NCBI GenBank assembly: GCA_001871755.1
Contig: MNXL01000371.1
Coordinates: forward strand, 1 to 9,327
Length of the DNA: 9,327 nt
Source: Anaerolineae bacterium CG2_30_64_16
GTDB taxonomy: Bacteria; Chloroflexota; Anaerolineae; CG2-30-64-16
Direction: 5' to 3'
Part shown: piece after piece, positions 1-6,720 of the stretch
Layout of the letters: each line of letters starts with the position of its first letter
How positions within the stretch are numbered: position 1 is the first letter of the stretch
Translations under genes and position numbers: made by a program
The notes under the pieces: generated by a model
What the model saw: only the letters and a program-made list of their open reading frames with translations
What the model was told of the DNA's origin: nothing
The model's database searches: none

Positions 1-1
1 C

Positions 2-68
2 AGCGAAGAGCCTGCCCTGAGCCTGGCGAAGGGGTCCCGCCTGCGGCAAGGAGATTCTTCGCTTTTTT
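2..68 (+). terminator. Possible terminator-like structured element at window start
   Basis: The octamer AGCGAAGA (2-9) is perfectly inverted as TCTTCGCT (56-63) and is followed by a run of six T (63-68), the layout of a rho-independent terminator for a plus-strand gene left of the window. The 46-nt loop is long. It holds a shorter inverted repeat, CCCT (15-18) with AGGG (30-33), inside a CCCTGAG...CGAAGGG unit. That unit resembles hairpin repeats I recall from many bacterial intergenic regions; this is memory and has not been searched. The long loop keeps confidence low. Confidence 0.3.
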
Positions 69-83
69 GACTGTACGCCGCGA

Positions 84-99
84 GGCTCGGGGCAGAGCC
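84..99. other. Small hairpin downstream of the importer operon
   Basis: GGCTC (84-88) and GAGCC (95-99) form a perfect 5-bp stem with a 6-nt loop, 32 nt beyond the oppF stop codon. No T-run follows on the minus strand, so it is not a convincing intrinsic terminator for the importer operon. No better terminator for that operon is visible in the remaining 130 bases. The flanking pieces GAGATTCTTCGC (51-62) and GCTCAGAATGAC (100-111) look like two halves of one intergenic hairpin repeat separated by this insert. Confidence 0.3.
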
Positions 100-130
100 G
101 CTCAGAATGACATCAATGGAAGTTGTTCCT

Positions 131-1165
131 TTACGGACCCTTAGCCCGCCCGGCCGGCGCTGGCTGAGTGAAAAGATGGCAGCGGACTTTGTGCCCTGGT
201 CCCGCCTCAACCATCACCGGATCGATCTCGCGGCAGACATCCATTACGAACGGGCAGCGCGTGGTGAAGCTGCAGCCGCTCGGGATGTTGACCGGGCTGG
301 GGATTTCGCCCGTGGAGATGACCTTCTTGGGCTTGAACGCCTCCTCGGCCTCCGAGATCACCGGGATCGAGGACAAGAGCATCTGCGTATAGGGGTGTAA
401 TGGCTTCTGGAAAAAGTCCGCAGTCTCCGCGATCTCGCAAATCTTCCCCAGATACATGATCGCCACCCGCGCCGCGACGTTGCGCATCAGGCTCAGGTCG
501 TGGGTGATGAACAGGTAGGTCAGGTGAAACTCCCGCTGCAGCCGCAAAAGCAGGTTGATGGTCTTGGCCTGCACCGACACATCCAGCGCGGAGGTCGGCT
601 CGTCGAGGATGACCAGGGACGGGTCCGTTGCCAGCGCCCTGGCGACCGCGATGATCTGCTTTTCGCCGCCGCTGAGCATGTGGGGGTATTTGTACATGTA
701 GGCGGGCGGCATGTCCACGATATCCAGCAGGTGGACGATCTGCTCCAGCCGGTTTTTGCCGGGCTGGTGCAGCCGCAAGGGCATCTCCAGGATGTCTTTG
801 ATGCTCCGCCGGGGGTTCAGGGATGATCCCGGATCCTGAAAGACAATCTGGATGTCCTTCTTGAGATGGAGGGGCCGCTTCCCGTCAGCCTGAAAAAGCT
901 CCTGGCCCCGGAATTTCATGCTGCCGGAGGTGGGCGGATACATCCCGACGGTAGTGTATGCGACCGTGCTTTTGCCGGAGCCCGATTCGCCCACCAGCCC
1001 GAGGGTTTCGCCTTCGGCCATGGCGAAAGAGATGCCGTCCACGGCTTTCACGGTGATCGGCTCTCGTTTCGGCCAACCGGACCGGCCGACGACGAAGTAT
1101 TTCTTCAGATCGGTGACGGTTAGAATGTCGGTCATGATGTCTTGGCTCTCACCCTGTCTGGTCAC
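131..1165 (-). CDS. oppF: Peptide ABC importer ATPase, OppF/DppF type
   Basis: This is one of the two cytoplasmic ATP-hydrolysing subunits of the peptide-type importer and would pair with OppD under the OppB/OppC permease. In the 344-residue frame the Walker A motif GESGSGKST is at 59-67, the Q-loop glutamine at 110, the ABC signature LSGGEKQ at 164-170, Walker B LVILDEP at 184-190 and the H-loop histidine at 222. The signature departs from the usual LSGGQRQR. The C-terminal oligopeptide/dipeptide extension has four cysteines (298, 304, 311, 329), an arrangement linked to an Fe-S cluster in some family members. The GTG start at 1165 overlaps the oppD stop in a GTGA. The ATG at 1135 (residue 11) is an equally reasonable start, since it lies downstream of AGGGTGAG and closer to where the family usually begins. 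The family assignment is secure; the substrate cannot be told from the ATPase. Confidence 0.95.
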   Translation of the reverse strand: MTRQGESQDIMTDILTVTDLKKYFVVGRSGWPKREPITVKAVDGISFAMAEGETLGLVGESGSGKSTVAYTTVGMYPPTSGSMKFRGQELFQADGKRPLHLKKDIQIVFQDPGSSLNPRRSIKDILEMPLRLHQPGKNRLEQIVHLLDIVDMPPAYMYKYPHMLSGGEKQIIAVARALATDPSLVILDEPTSALDVSVQAKTINLLLRLQREFHLTYLFITHDLSLMRNVAARVAIMYLGKICEIAETADFFQKPLHPYTQMLLSSIPVISEAEEAFKPKKVISTGEIPSPVNIPSGCSFTTRCPFVMDVCREIDPVMVEAGPGHKVRCHLFTQPAPAGRAKGP

Positions 1166-2160
1166 ACCCGGTTCTCAGTTCGATAAAGAAAACAGGCCAC
1201 TTCGTGATCGTCGTCCACGCGATAGGCCGGCGGTTTCTCCGCGCGGCAGATGTCCATCACGTGGGGACAGCGCGGGTGAAAACGACAGCCTGTCGGCGGT
1301 GTGAGATAGTTCGGGATGCGCCCCGGGATGCCGCTGGCGATGCCGCCACCTGTCAGCCGCGGGACGGTGCTGATGAGGCCCTGGGTGTAGGGGTGCAAGG
1401 GGTTGGCGAAGAGATTCGGCGTGACCGCTACCTCCACGATGTCACCCGCGTACATCACGTAGACCCGGTCGGTCATTTCGCGGACGATGCCCAACGAGTG
1501 CGTGATGAGGATGACGGAGGTGTCCTTCTCCGCCACCAGCGTTCGCAACAGACGCAGAACCTGGTCCTGGATCGTCACGTCCAGCGAGGTGCCCGGTTCA
1601 TCGGCGATGAGCAGTTGGGGGTGCGTCGCGAGCGCCATGCCGATGCACACGCGTTGCCGCATCCCGCCGCTGAGCTGGCTGGGATAGCTGCGCAGCAGGC
1701 GCTCCGGGTCGGCCAGCGCCACCTCTTGCAGCGCGGCGATAGCGCGCTGGTGGATCTCCTGGTGGGAGAGCGCCTTCCCCCGTTCCGCGGAATACTGGAT
1801 GACAGCGCCCAGTTGTTCGCCCACGCTGAAAACCGGGTTGAGCGCGGCGGTCGGATCCTGGAAGATCATGGAGATGCCACGCCCACGCACGCGCTGCAAG
1901 TCGTTGCCGCTCATCTTGCGGATATCCCGGCCATTGAAGTAGATCTCACCCTGCGGGATCTGGGCCGGCGGCATGGGCAACACGCGCAGGATGGCCTTCA
2001 TCATCGTCGTCTTGCCGCAACCGGTCTCGCCCACCAACCCGACCTTCTCTCCGGTGCGCATGTGAAAGTCGACACCGTCCAGAACCTTGAGGCGGCCGCC
2101 ATAGACCGCGTAGTGGACGTGCAGATTCTTGATTTCCAGTAACAGAGGTGCAAAGGACAT
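1162..2160 (-). CDS. oppD: Peptide ABC importer ATPase, OppD/DppD type
   Basis: This is the second ATPase subunit of the importer, 332 residues, close to the usual length for OppD. Walker A GETGCGKT is at 44-51, the Q-loop glutamine at 101, a canonical signature LSGGMRQR at 163-170, Walker B LLIADEP at 183-189 and the H-loop histidine at 221. The C-terminal extension carries four cysteines (292, 298, 305, 323) spaced as in OppF, a possible Fe-S site by family precedent. The frame stays open upstream into oppC, but the ATG at 2160 is clearly the start: it follows the oppC stop by one base and has AGGAG seven bases before it. The gene overlaps oppF by four bases, which suggests translational coupling and matched amounts of the two ATPases. 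Confidence 0.96.
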   Translation of the reverse strand: MSFAPLLLEIKNLHVHYAVYGGRLKVLDGVDFHMRTGEKVGLVGETGCGKTTMMKAILRVLPMPPAQIPQGEIYFNGRDIRKMSGNDLQRVRGRGISMIFQDPTAALNPVFSVGEQLGAVIQYSAERGKALSHQEIHQRAIAALQEVALADPERLLRSYPSQLSGGMRQRVCIGMALATHPQLLIADEPGTSLDVTIQDQVLRLLRTLVAEKDTSVILITHSLGIVREMTDRVYVMYAGDIVEVAVTPNLFANPLHPYTQGLISTVPRLTGGGIASGIPGRIPNYLTPPTGCRFHPRCPHVMDICRAEKPPAYRVDDDHEVACFLYRTENRV

Positions 2161-2161
2161 C

Positions 2162-3094
2162 TCAAGTCTCCTGGGCCGCGAACATGTCCCGCACGCCATC
2201 CCCCAGCAGATTGAAGCCCAGGACGACGACGACGATCGCCAGGGCGGGGAAAATTGCGATCCACCATTGATCGGGAAGATAGCGGGCGCCATCCGCGATC
2301 ATCGTGCCCAGGCTGGGCTCGGGCGGCTGCACACCCAGGCCGACAAAGCTGAGCATGGAGCCGATGATGATCACCCACGCGACGTCGAGGCTCATCTTGG
2401 TCAGGATCGGCGAGACGGTGTTGGGTAGGATCTCACGGAACAGGATGTGTGCGGTGCTCGCACCGGTGACTTCGGCCGCGCTGACGAAGTACTCATTACG
2501 CAGCGCCACGGCCAGGCCATAGACCAGCCGCGTGTACCACGGCCACCACATCAGCGAAACCGCCAACATGCCGTTCCACAGGTTGGGTTCGAGCACGGAC
2601 GCGACCGCCAGCGCCAGGATCAAGGGCGGCACGGCCAGAAAGATGTCGGTAATCCGCATGATGACGGCTTCGATCCACATCCCCTGGAAGTAGCCGGCCA
2701 GCAGGCCCAACAGCACGCCGGGCGGCACGACGAGCGCCAGCACCACGACGCCCATCAGCAACGACGAGCGCAGGCCGAAGATGATCCGGCTCAAGACATC
2801 GCGGCCGATCTGGTCGGTGCCGAACAGGTGTCCCCACTCCGGGGGGAGCTTGGCGTGCGCAAAATCGGTAAAGGGCCCGGCATGTTTTGGAAACGGCGCG
2901 ACCAACGGGGCGAGGGTGGCCAACAGGATGAGCAGGATCACCGTCACAACACCGATGACGGACAGTGGGTTGCGCGAGAATTTGTACCAGTTGCGCCCCA
3001 GATTTTCTCGCCTGGAAGCGCGTTCCATCTCCTTGATCTGCTCGGGGGTGATGCTGGCGACAGATCCGCGGTGGGTGCTGACTTCTTCGGCCAT
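2162..3094 (-). CDS. oppC: Peptide ABC importer permease, OppC/DppC type
   Basis: This is an inner-membrane permease subunit of 310 residues that would form the channel with OppB. After a charged cytoplasmic N-terminus (about 1-43) comes a first membrane segment (about 44-68). The family's conserved HLFGTDQIGRDVLSRIIFG stretch follows at about 89-107, then further hydrophobic segments near 110-134, 142-168, 230-252 and 276-298. The cytoplasmic EAA-type coupling loop that contacts the ATPases is visible as AAEVTGAS (206-213) followed by REILPN (220-225). It begins five bases after the oppB stop. AGGAG sits about 12 bases before the ATG, a little far, so coupling to oppB translation is likely. 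Length and domain order are ordinary for the family. Confidence 0.95.
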   Translation of the reverse strand: MAEEVSTHRGSVASITPEQIKEMERASRRENLGRNWYKFSRNPLSVIGVVTVILLILLATLAPLVAPFPKHAGPFTDFAHAKLPPEWGHLFGTDQIGRDVLSRIIFGLRSSLLMGVVVLALVVPPGVLLGLLAGYFQGMWIEAVIMRITDIFLAVPPLILALAVASVLEPNLWNGMLAVSLMWWPWYTRLVYGLAVALRNEYFVSAAEVTGASTAHILFREILPNTVSPILTKMSLDVAWVIIIGSMLSFVGLGVQPPEPSLGTMIADGARYLPDQWWIAIFPALAIVVVVLGFNLLGDGVRDMFAAQET

Positions 3095-3099
3095 CTCGG

Positions 3100-4128
3100 C
3101 TATGCGCTCCTTGTCGCACTCAGCCGGATGCGGGGATCCAACTGGGCGACGATGATGTCCACGATGATGTTGACGGTGACGAAGGCCGCGCCCAGCACCA
3201 GGATCACAGCCGAGATGGCGTTCAGGTCCTTGTGCAGCATGGCGTTCATCCCGTAGCGGGCCAGCCCGGGCCAGTTGAAGATGAGCTCGACCAGGAAGGC
3301 GACGCTCAGTGTCGAGGCGATGTCAAGCCCAAGGATGGAAACGGTGGGGATAAGCGAGGGCTTGAGCAGGAAACGCCCCATCACGACGCGTTCCGGGATG
3401 CCCAACGCGCGCGCCGAAGCGATATAGTCTTTGCTCAGGTTGTCCGCCATGCTGGACCGTGTGATCCGCGCCTCCTGAGCAATGGATCCCATCGCCAACG
3501 AGATCGCCGGCAGAAGGAGGTGGCGCAACGCGTCGAAAAAGGTCCCGAACTGACCCGCCAGGAGGGCGTCCACTGTGATGGCTCCCGTGACCAGTGGCGG
3601 AACCGCGGTTTGTTCGTGCACCCGCCCGATGATCGGCAGCCAATTGAGGGTGAACCCAAAGAGCAAGATAAACAGGATGGCAAAGACGAAAGAAGGGGTT
3701 ACGATTCCGAAATAGGAAAAAACGCGGACGACGTTGTCGATCCAGGTGTCTTTGTAGCGGGCGGATACGATCCCCAACCCGATGCCGCCTACCGCCGAAA
3801 GTAAGCCCGAAAAGAAAACCAGCTCGAGCGATGCCGGCAGAAACTCTTTGATGTCGGTGGTGACCGGCCGTTGCGTGATCAGCGAAAGGCCGAAATCGCC
3901 CCGCACCGCATCGCTCAGCCAATAACCGTATTGCACGACCAGCGGCTGGTTGAGATGCATCTGCTCCCGCAATCTGTCCACGACCCATTGCGGCGCGCGC
4001 GCGCCTACTGCCATGCGCGCCGGATCTCCGGGCATCACCCGCGCGATGAGAAAGATCACGATGGAGAGCCCGAGGAGGACAAACACAGAATAAATGATCC
4101 GCCGGACGAGAAAATTCAACAATGACAT
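3100..4128 (-). CDS. oppB: Peptide ABC importer permease, OppB/DppB type
   Basis: This is the partner membrane subunit of OppC, 342 residues. The N-terminus LLNFLVRRIIYSVFVLLGLS leads into the first membrane segment (about 9-31), followed by the family-typical VMPGDPAR stretch (31-38). Hydrophobic segments follow near 97-121, 136-159, 268-290 and 304-328. The EAA-type loop reads DYIASARALG (234-243) and continues through the KPSLIP at 256-261. The C-terminus has the usual VAQLDPRIRL. The ATG at 4128 is preceded by a GAGAGAGG purine stretch, an acceptable ribosome site. It is the first of the four tightly packed genes and lies 147 bases after the binding-protein gene across a structured spacer. 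Confidence 0.96.
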   Translation of the reverse strand: MSLLNFLVRRIIYSVFVLLGLSIVIFLIARVMPGDPARMAVGARAPQWVVDRLREQMHLNQPLVVQYGYWLSDAVRGDFGLSLITQRPVTTDIKEFLPASLELVFFSGLLSAVGGIGLGIVSARYKDTWIDNVVRVFSYFGIVTPSFVFAILFILLFGFTLNWLPIIGRVHEQTAVPPLVTGAITVDALLAGQFGTFFDALRHLLLPAISLAMGSIAQEARITRSSMADNLSKDYIASARALGIPERVVMGRFLLKPSLIPTVSILGLDIASTLSVAFLVELIFNWPGLARYGMNAMLHKDLNAISAVILVLGAAFVTVNIIVDIIVAQLDPRIRLSATRSA

Positions 4129-4153
4129 ATCCGAGCCACCTCTCTCTGACGCC

Positions 4154-4237
4154 GCGACACTGGCCCACGTGGCGGGAACCCCCGAAGCGGCCAGACCTGC
4201 GCGCTCCGGGAGTTCCCGATCTGTCGCTCTGTGGGCC
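4154..4237 (-). promoter_or_regulatory. Structured RNA spacer between binding protein and oppB
   Basis: The arms at 4173-4189 and 4202-4218 can form a 17-bp hairpin with a 12-nt loop. On the minus strand (the transcribed sense) the two non-Watson-Crick positions are both G-U pairs. On the plus strand they become C-A mismatches, so the structure fits the importer mRNA specifically. Around it, GGCCCAC (4162-4168) pairs with GTGGGCC (4231-4237), and GCGACA (4154-4159) pairs with TGTCGC (4222-4227). These two outer helices cross and cannot both be simple nested stems. No T-run follows on the minus strand, so this is unlikely to be a plain terminator. By analogy with other importer operons it may stabilise the upstream binding-protein mRNA or lower permease expression. 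Confidence 0.55.
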
Positions 4238-4275
4238 GGAATAACAACTCGACCTACAAAGCGAGGCTCATGTGA

Positions 4276-5958
4276 CTATTGACAATCCACGCCGATATGG
4301 GCGGCATACTCCTGATAGCCCATGATCGCGCTCGTCTCGCCACGGGCCGCGGGCCAGTCTACGCAGGTCCGGTAGGCGTGCTTCTCCACCTGATCGTAGA
4401 TCCATAGGGATACCGCGCGATCCACCAGCTCCGCCTGGATCTTGGCGTACTTGGCGAACCGCTCCTGATCGTCCAGCGTCGCCAGCGCGTCATCGATGGC
4501 CGCGTCGAGCTGCGGATCCTGGAGCCACTCCACCTGTTGCCAGGTGCCGGTGGTGCTGGAGTGATAGCGCTGCTTCAGCATCAGGCCGGCCTCCGGCAGA
4601 TCGGACGAGACGTAGATGGTGGCGATGGAGGGACTGGTCTCCAGCTTGCTGGTGTTCTCTACCAGGCTCAGCCACGGCGCCTTGGTGATCTCCGCCTTGA
4701 GGCCGACTTCGGCCATGTTCGCCTGGAAGAGCAACGCCCATTTCTCCTCGTCGGGCACTTCGGCCACCCACTGGACCTTGATCGGGTAGTTGGCGATGTC
4801 ATTGGCATACTTGCACAGAGCCAACTCGGCCTTGGCCTTGTCGAGGTCGCGCTTGAAGGTGAAGACGTTCGGGTCGTGTCCGGCCAGGGCGGCCGGCACT
4901 GGCCCCACCATCTGCCTGGTGCCCGGCCATTCCAGGCCCACGGCGGCATCGTAGTCGAAGGCGTAGTCGATCGCGCGGCGGCAGTGCACATCGTCGGTAG
5001 GCGGTTTCTTGTTGTTGATCATGTAGTAGAAGGACGACAACGACTGGAGTGGGGCGATCTTCACGCCGTCAAGCTTTTCCAACGCCTGATAGGCCTCGAA
5101 CGATTGCCACTGATCCGAGATCTCCAGCTCCTTGTTTTGCATCAGACTGCGGATGGTGACAGCTTCGGTCGTGCCGATGAAACGCACTTCATCGGGAGCG
5201 TTGGGATGGAACTCGCCCCACCAATCGGTGTTCTTGTCCATCAGCAGATACTGTTCGAGCGGGAATTCCCTGACCATGTACGGCCCGGTACCGGCGTCGT
5301 GAGTCTGGAGCCACTCCTTGCCGAAGTCGCCATCCGTACCATAGGGGCCTTCCGCCTTGGTGTTTTGGCGGATCAGCGCCTCACTGGCCACGTAGAGCCG
5401 GACGAGGCTCGGCAGGAACAGGGCGGTGGCATTGGACAGCTTGAATTCGACCGTGGCATCGTCCACGGCCTTCACGCCCTCGACGCCGGCAGTCACCAGA
5501 TAGGCGAAGCCCTCGCCGATGGCTTTGAGGCGATCGTAGCTGTAGACGACGTCGCTGGCCTTCAACAGGCTGCCATCATGGAACTTGACCCCTTGGCGCA
5601 GATGGAACGTGTAGGTCAGGCCGTCCTGGGAAACATCCCACGACTCGGCCAACCAGGGATCGACGCCCCCCTTGGCGTTGGGAAAGATCAACGTATCGTA
5701 CAGATTCGCTAATGAAGTCGAGCCGGCATAATCGTTACCGACCGCGGGATCGATGCGATCCGGCCACGAGAAGGTGATCCTGAGGACGCGCTTCTGCGCA
5801 GCCGGTGCGGTGGTGGCGATCGGGGCCTGAGTCGGAGCCGCTGCCACGGCCGGGGCCTGAGTCGGGGCAGCCGGTGGAGCAGCGGTCGGGGTGCACTGGG
5901 TGAGCAGTAGACTCACCAGGATCATGACGGCAAACGCCGTGAACGTCTTACCTCTCAT
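4276..5958 (-). CDS. Extracytoplasmic solute-binding lipoprotein, peptide-binding family 5
   Basis: This 560-residue protein is the receptor that captures the solute outside the membrane and delivers it to OppB/OppC. A lipoprotein-type signal is visible: positive N-terminus MRGK, a hydrophobic core (about 7-20), then LLLTQC with the candidate lipidated cysteine at 22. A low-complexity tether (about 23-55) rich in Pro, Ala, Thr and Gln with two PTQAP units follows. The mature domain matches the SBP_bac_5 pattern, notably LAESWDVSQDGLTYTFHLRQ (103-122) and GVKFHDGS (123-130). The ATG at 5958 has a near-perfect AAGGAGG (5972-5966) seven bases upstream. It is the first gene of the importer operon. 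The glutamine just before the lipobox cysteine is unusual. Family 5 proteins bind peptides but also nickel, glycosides or opines, so the ligand is open. Confidence 0.94.
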   Translation of the reverse strand: MRGKTFTAFAVMILVSLLLTQCTPTAAPPAAPTQAPAVAAAPTQAPIATTAPAAQKRVLRITFSWPDRIDPAVGNDYAGSTSLANLYDTLIFPNAKGGVDPWLAESWDVSQDGLTYTFHLRQGVKFHDGSLLKASDVVYSYDRLKAIGEGFAYLVTAGVEGVKAVDDATVEFKLSNATALFLPSLVRLYVASEALIRQNTKAEGPYGTDGDFGKEWLQTHDAGTGPYMVREFPLEQYLLMDKNTDWWGEFHPNAPDEVRFIGTTEAVTIRSLMQNKELEISDQWQSFEAYQALEKLDGVKIAPLQSLSSFYYMINNKKPPTDDVHCRRAIDYAFDYDAAVGLEWPGTRQMVGPVPAALAGHDPNVFTFKRDLDKAKAELALCKYANDIANYPIKVQWVAEVPDEEKWALLFQANMAEVGLKAEITKAPWLSLVENTSKLETSPSIATIYVSSDLPEAGLMLKQRYHSSTTGTWQQVEWLQDPQLDAAIDDALATLDDQERFAKYAKIQAELVDRAVSLWIYDQVEKHAYRTCVDWPAARGETSAIMGYQEYAAHIGVDCQ

Positions 5959-5982
5959 TTTCGTCCCTCCTTGTCCTTTCCG

Positions 5983-6045
5983 TTAGTTGCTGTTGATCAA
6001 ACCAGCGGGTACCGCAATTGTCGTCGGCTTTTCTTCCCAGGGCAT
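5983..6045 (-). CDS. Possible 20-residue leader peptide upstream of the importer
   Basis: An ATG at 6045 opens a 20-codon frame ending in TAA at 5985-5983, coding MPWEEKPTTIAVPAGLINSN. A full AAGGAGG (6055-6049) lies three bases before the ATG, closer than ideal but a strong match. The frame ends 24 bases before the binding-protein ATG and is in phase with it. The peptide has no run of one amino acid that would mark a classical attenuation leader. If the promoter proposed at 5996-6024 is the real one, this frame would not be transcribed from it. It may be a chance frame. Confidence 0.25.
   Translation of the reverse strand: MPWEEKPTTIAVPAGLINSN
5996..6024 (-). promoter_or_regulatory. Candidate importer promoter with palindromic operator-like sites
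   Basis: On the minus strand ACGACA (6024-6019) and TTTGAT (6001-5996) are 17 bases apart, each matching the sigma-70 consensus at four of six positions, with an extended TGG just before the -10. It lies about 40 bases before the binding-protein ATG. Two palindromes fall inside it: GCGGGTACCGC (6005-6015) in the spacer and TTGATCAA (5993-6000) over the -10. These are plausible operator positions for the HTH regulators upstream. The hexamers are weak, so this is a candidate only. Confidence 0.33.
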
Positions 6046-6116
6046 CCACCTCCTTCCACCTCGGACTGCCCGTAAGAGACGGGACACTACACCCAGAACG
6101 TGATTCCCCCGCTCGG

Positions 6117-6134
6117 CCAGCGGTGATGCGCTGG
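6117..6134 (-). other. Hairpin just after the second regulator gene
   Basis: CCAGCG (6117-6122) and CGCTGG (6129-6134) form a perfect 6-bp stem with a 6-nt loop, starting 11 bases past the stop of the second regulator. No T-run follows on the minus strand, so it may only partly reduce read-through into the importer. A second small stem, CCCGT/ACGGG (6069-6073 with 6079-6083), lies further on in the same 187-base spacer. Confidence 0.35.
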
Positions 6135-6145
6135 TTTCGCCGCAA

Positions 6146-6697
6146 TCACCGCTCCAGCCAGGCAGTCGCCCGGCTCCAAATCACGATACATGGCTCGTTC
6201 CCCGCGTTTCGCCAACTGTGGGGTTGAAGGGCGTCATAGTGAATACTATCGCCGGCCATCAGCACGAATTCCTCATCCCCCACCTGACCGGTCAGCTCTC
6301 CTGCAATCACAAAGACAAACTCCTCGCCGGAATAGGTAGGCAATTGCTCGGATGACGCACCTGGCCGGAGTGTGACTCGATATGATGCAAGCTTGTTGGC
6401 GCTGACTTCAGGTGACAGGTGCGAGCGAGCGATCTGACCATCTGCGACGAGATGGTCATCAGCTTCATCGGCCCGCGTAACGTACGCCGCCTCGGCCTCG
6501 GTCTCGAAAAAGTAGCGCGGCCGAACGTTCAGGGCTGCCGCGATGTCGATCAATGTGGACAGGGAGGGTGTAGTCTTGTCCCGCTCGACCTGTGACAAAT
6601 AACTGGTCGAGAGATTCGCCGCTTTCCCCAACTCAGCCAGGGTCATCCCCAGCTCAGTGCGCAATGCTTTGATTCGTTCGCCGATGCTTTTTACCAA
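6146..6697 (-). CDS. XRE-family HTH transcription regulator with cupin sensor domain (second of tandem pair)
   Basis: This 183-residue protein joins an N-terminal XRE/Cro-type helix-turn-helix (about 6-60, with MTLAELGKAANLSTSYLSQVER at 18-39) to a C-terminal cupin beta-barrel (about 106-175, with GEEFVFVIAGEL and LMAGD). Proteins of this architecture usually bind DNA as dimers and sense a small molecule or metal in the barrel. The usual first metal-binding His pair is not evident (SEQLPTYSGEE instead), while the late His160 is kept, so ligand binding may not depend on a metal. The frame starts at TTG 6697 with no clear Shine-Dalgarno. ATGs at 6713 and 6707 lie in the +1 frame and would give a better N-terminus (MDMDTLGKSIGERIK) if one A were absent from the A5 run at 6692-6688. 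It follows the other regulator closely, so the two are probably co-transcribed. Confidence 0.9.
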   Translation of the reverse strand: MVKSIGERIKALRTELGMTLAELGKAANLSTSYLSQVERDKTTPSLSTLIDIAAALNVRPRYFFETEAEAAYVTRADEADDHLVADGQIARSHLSPEVSANKLASYRVTLRPGASSEQLPTYSGEEFVFVIAGELTGQVGDEEFVLMAGDSIHYDALQPHSWRNAGNEPCIVIWSRATAWLER

Positions 6698-6720
6698 GGG
6701 TATCCATGTCCATGTAATAT

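Noticed and set aside
1204..2142. A 312-codon plus-strand open frame opposite oppD
   Set aside because: It is an antisense shadow of an ATPase with all its motifs intact. The Arg/His/Asp-rich, low-hydrophobicity translation is typical of such shadows.
2161..2292. A 44-codon N-terminal extension of oppD into oppC
   Set aside because: The ATG at 2160 has an excellent ribosome site and fits family length. The extension is the oppC coding sequence read in another frame.
4537..5712. A 391-codon plus-strand open frame opposite the binding-protein gene
   Set aside because: It is antisense to a clear SBP family 5 protein. High GC content keeps the opposite frame open, and its translation shows no family features.
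5948..6145. A 65-codon minus-strand frame in the spacer before the importer
   Set aside because: It starts from a TTG without a ribosome site, overlaps the binding-protein start and has no recognisable features.
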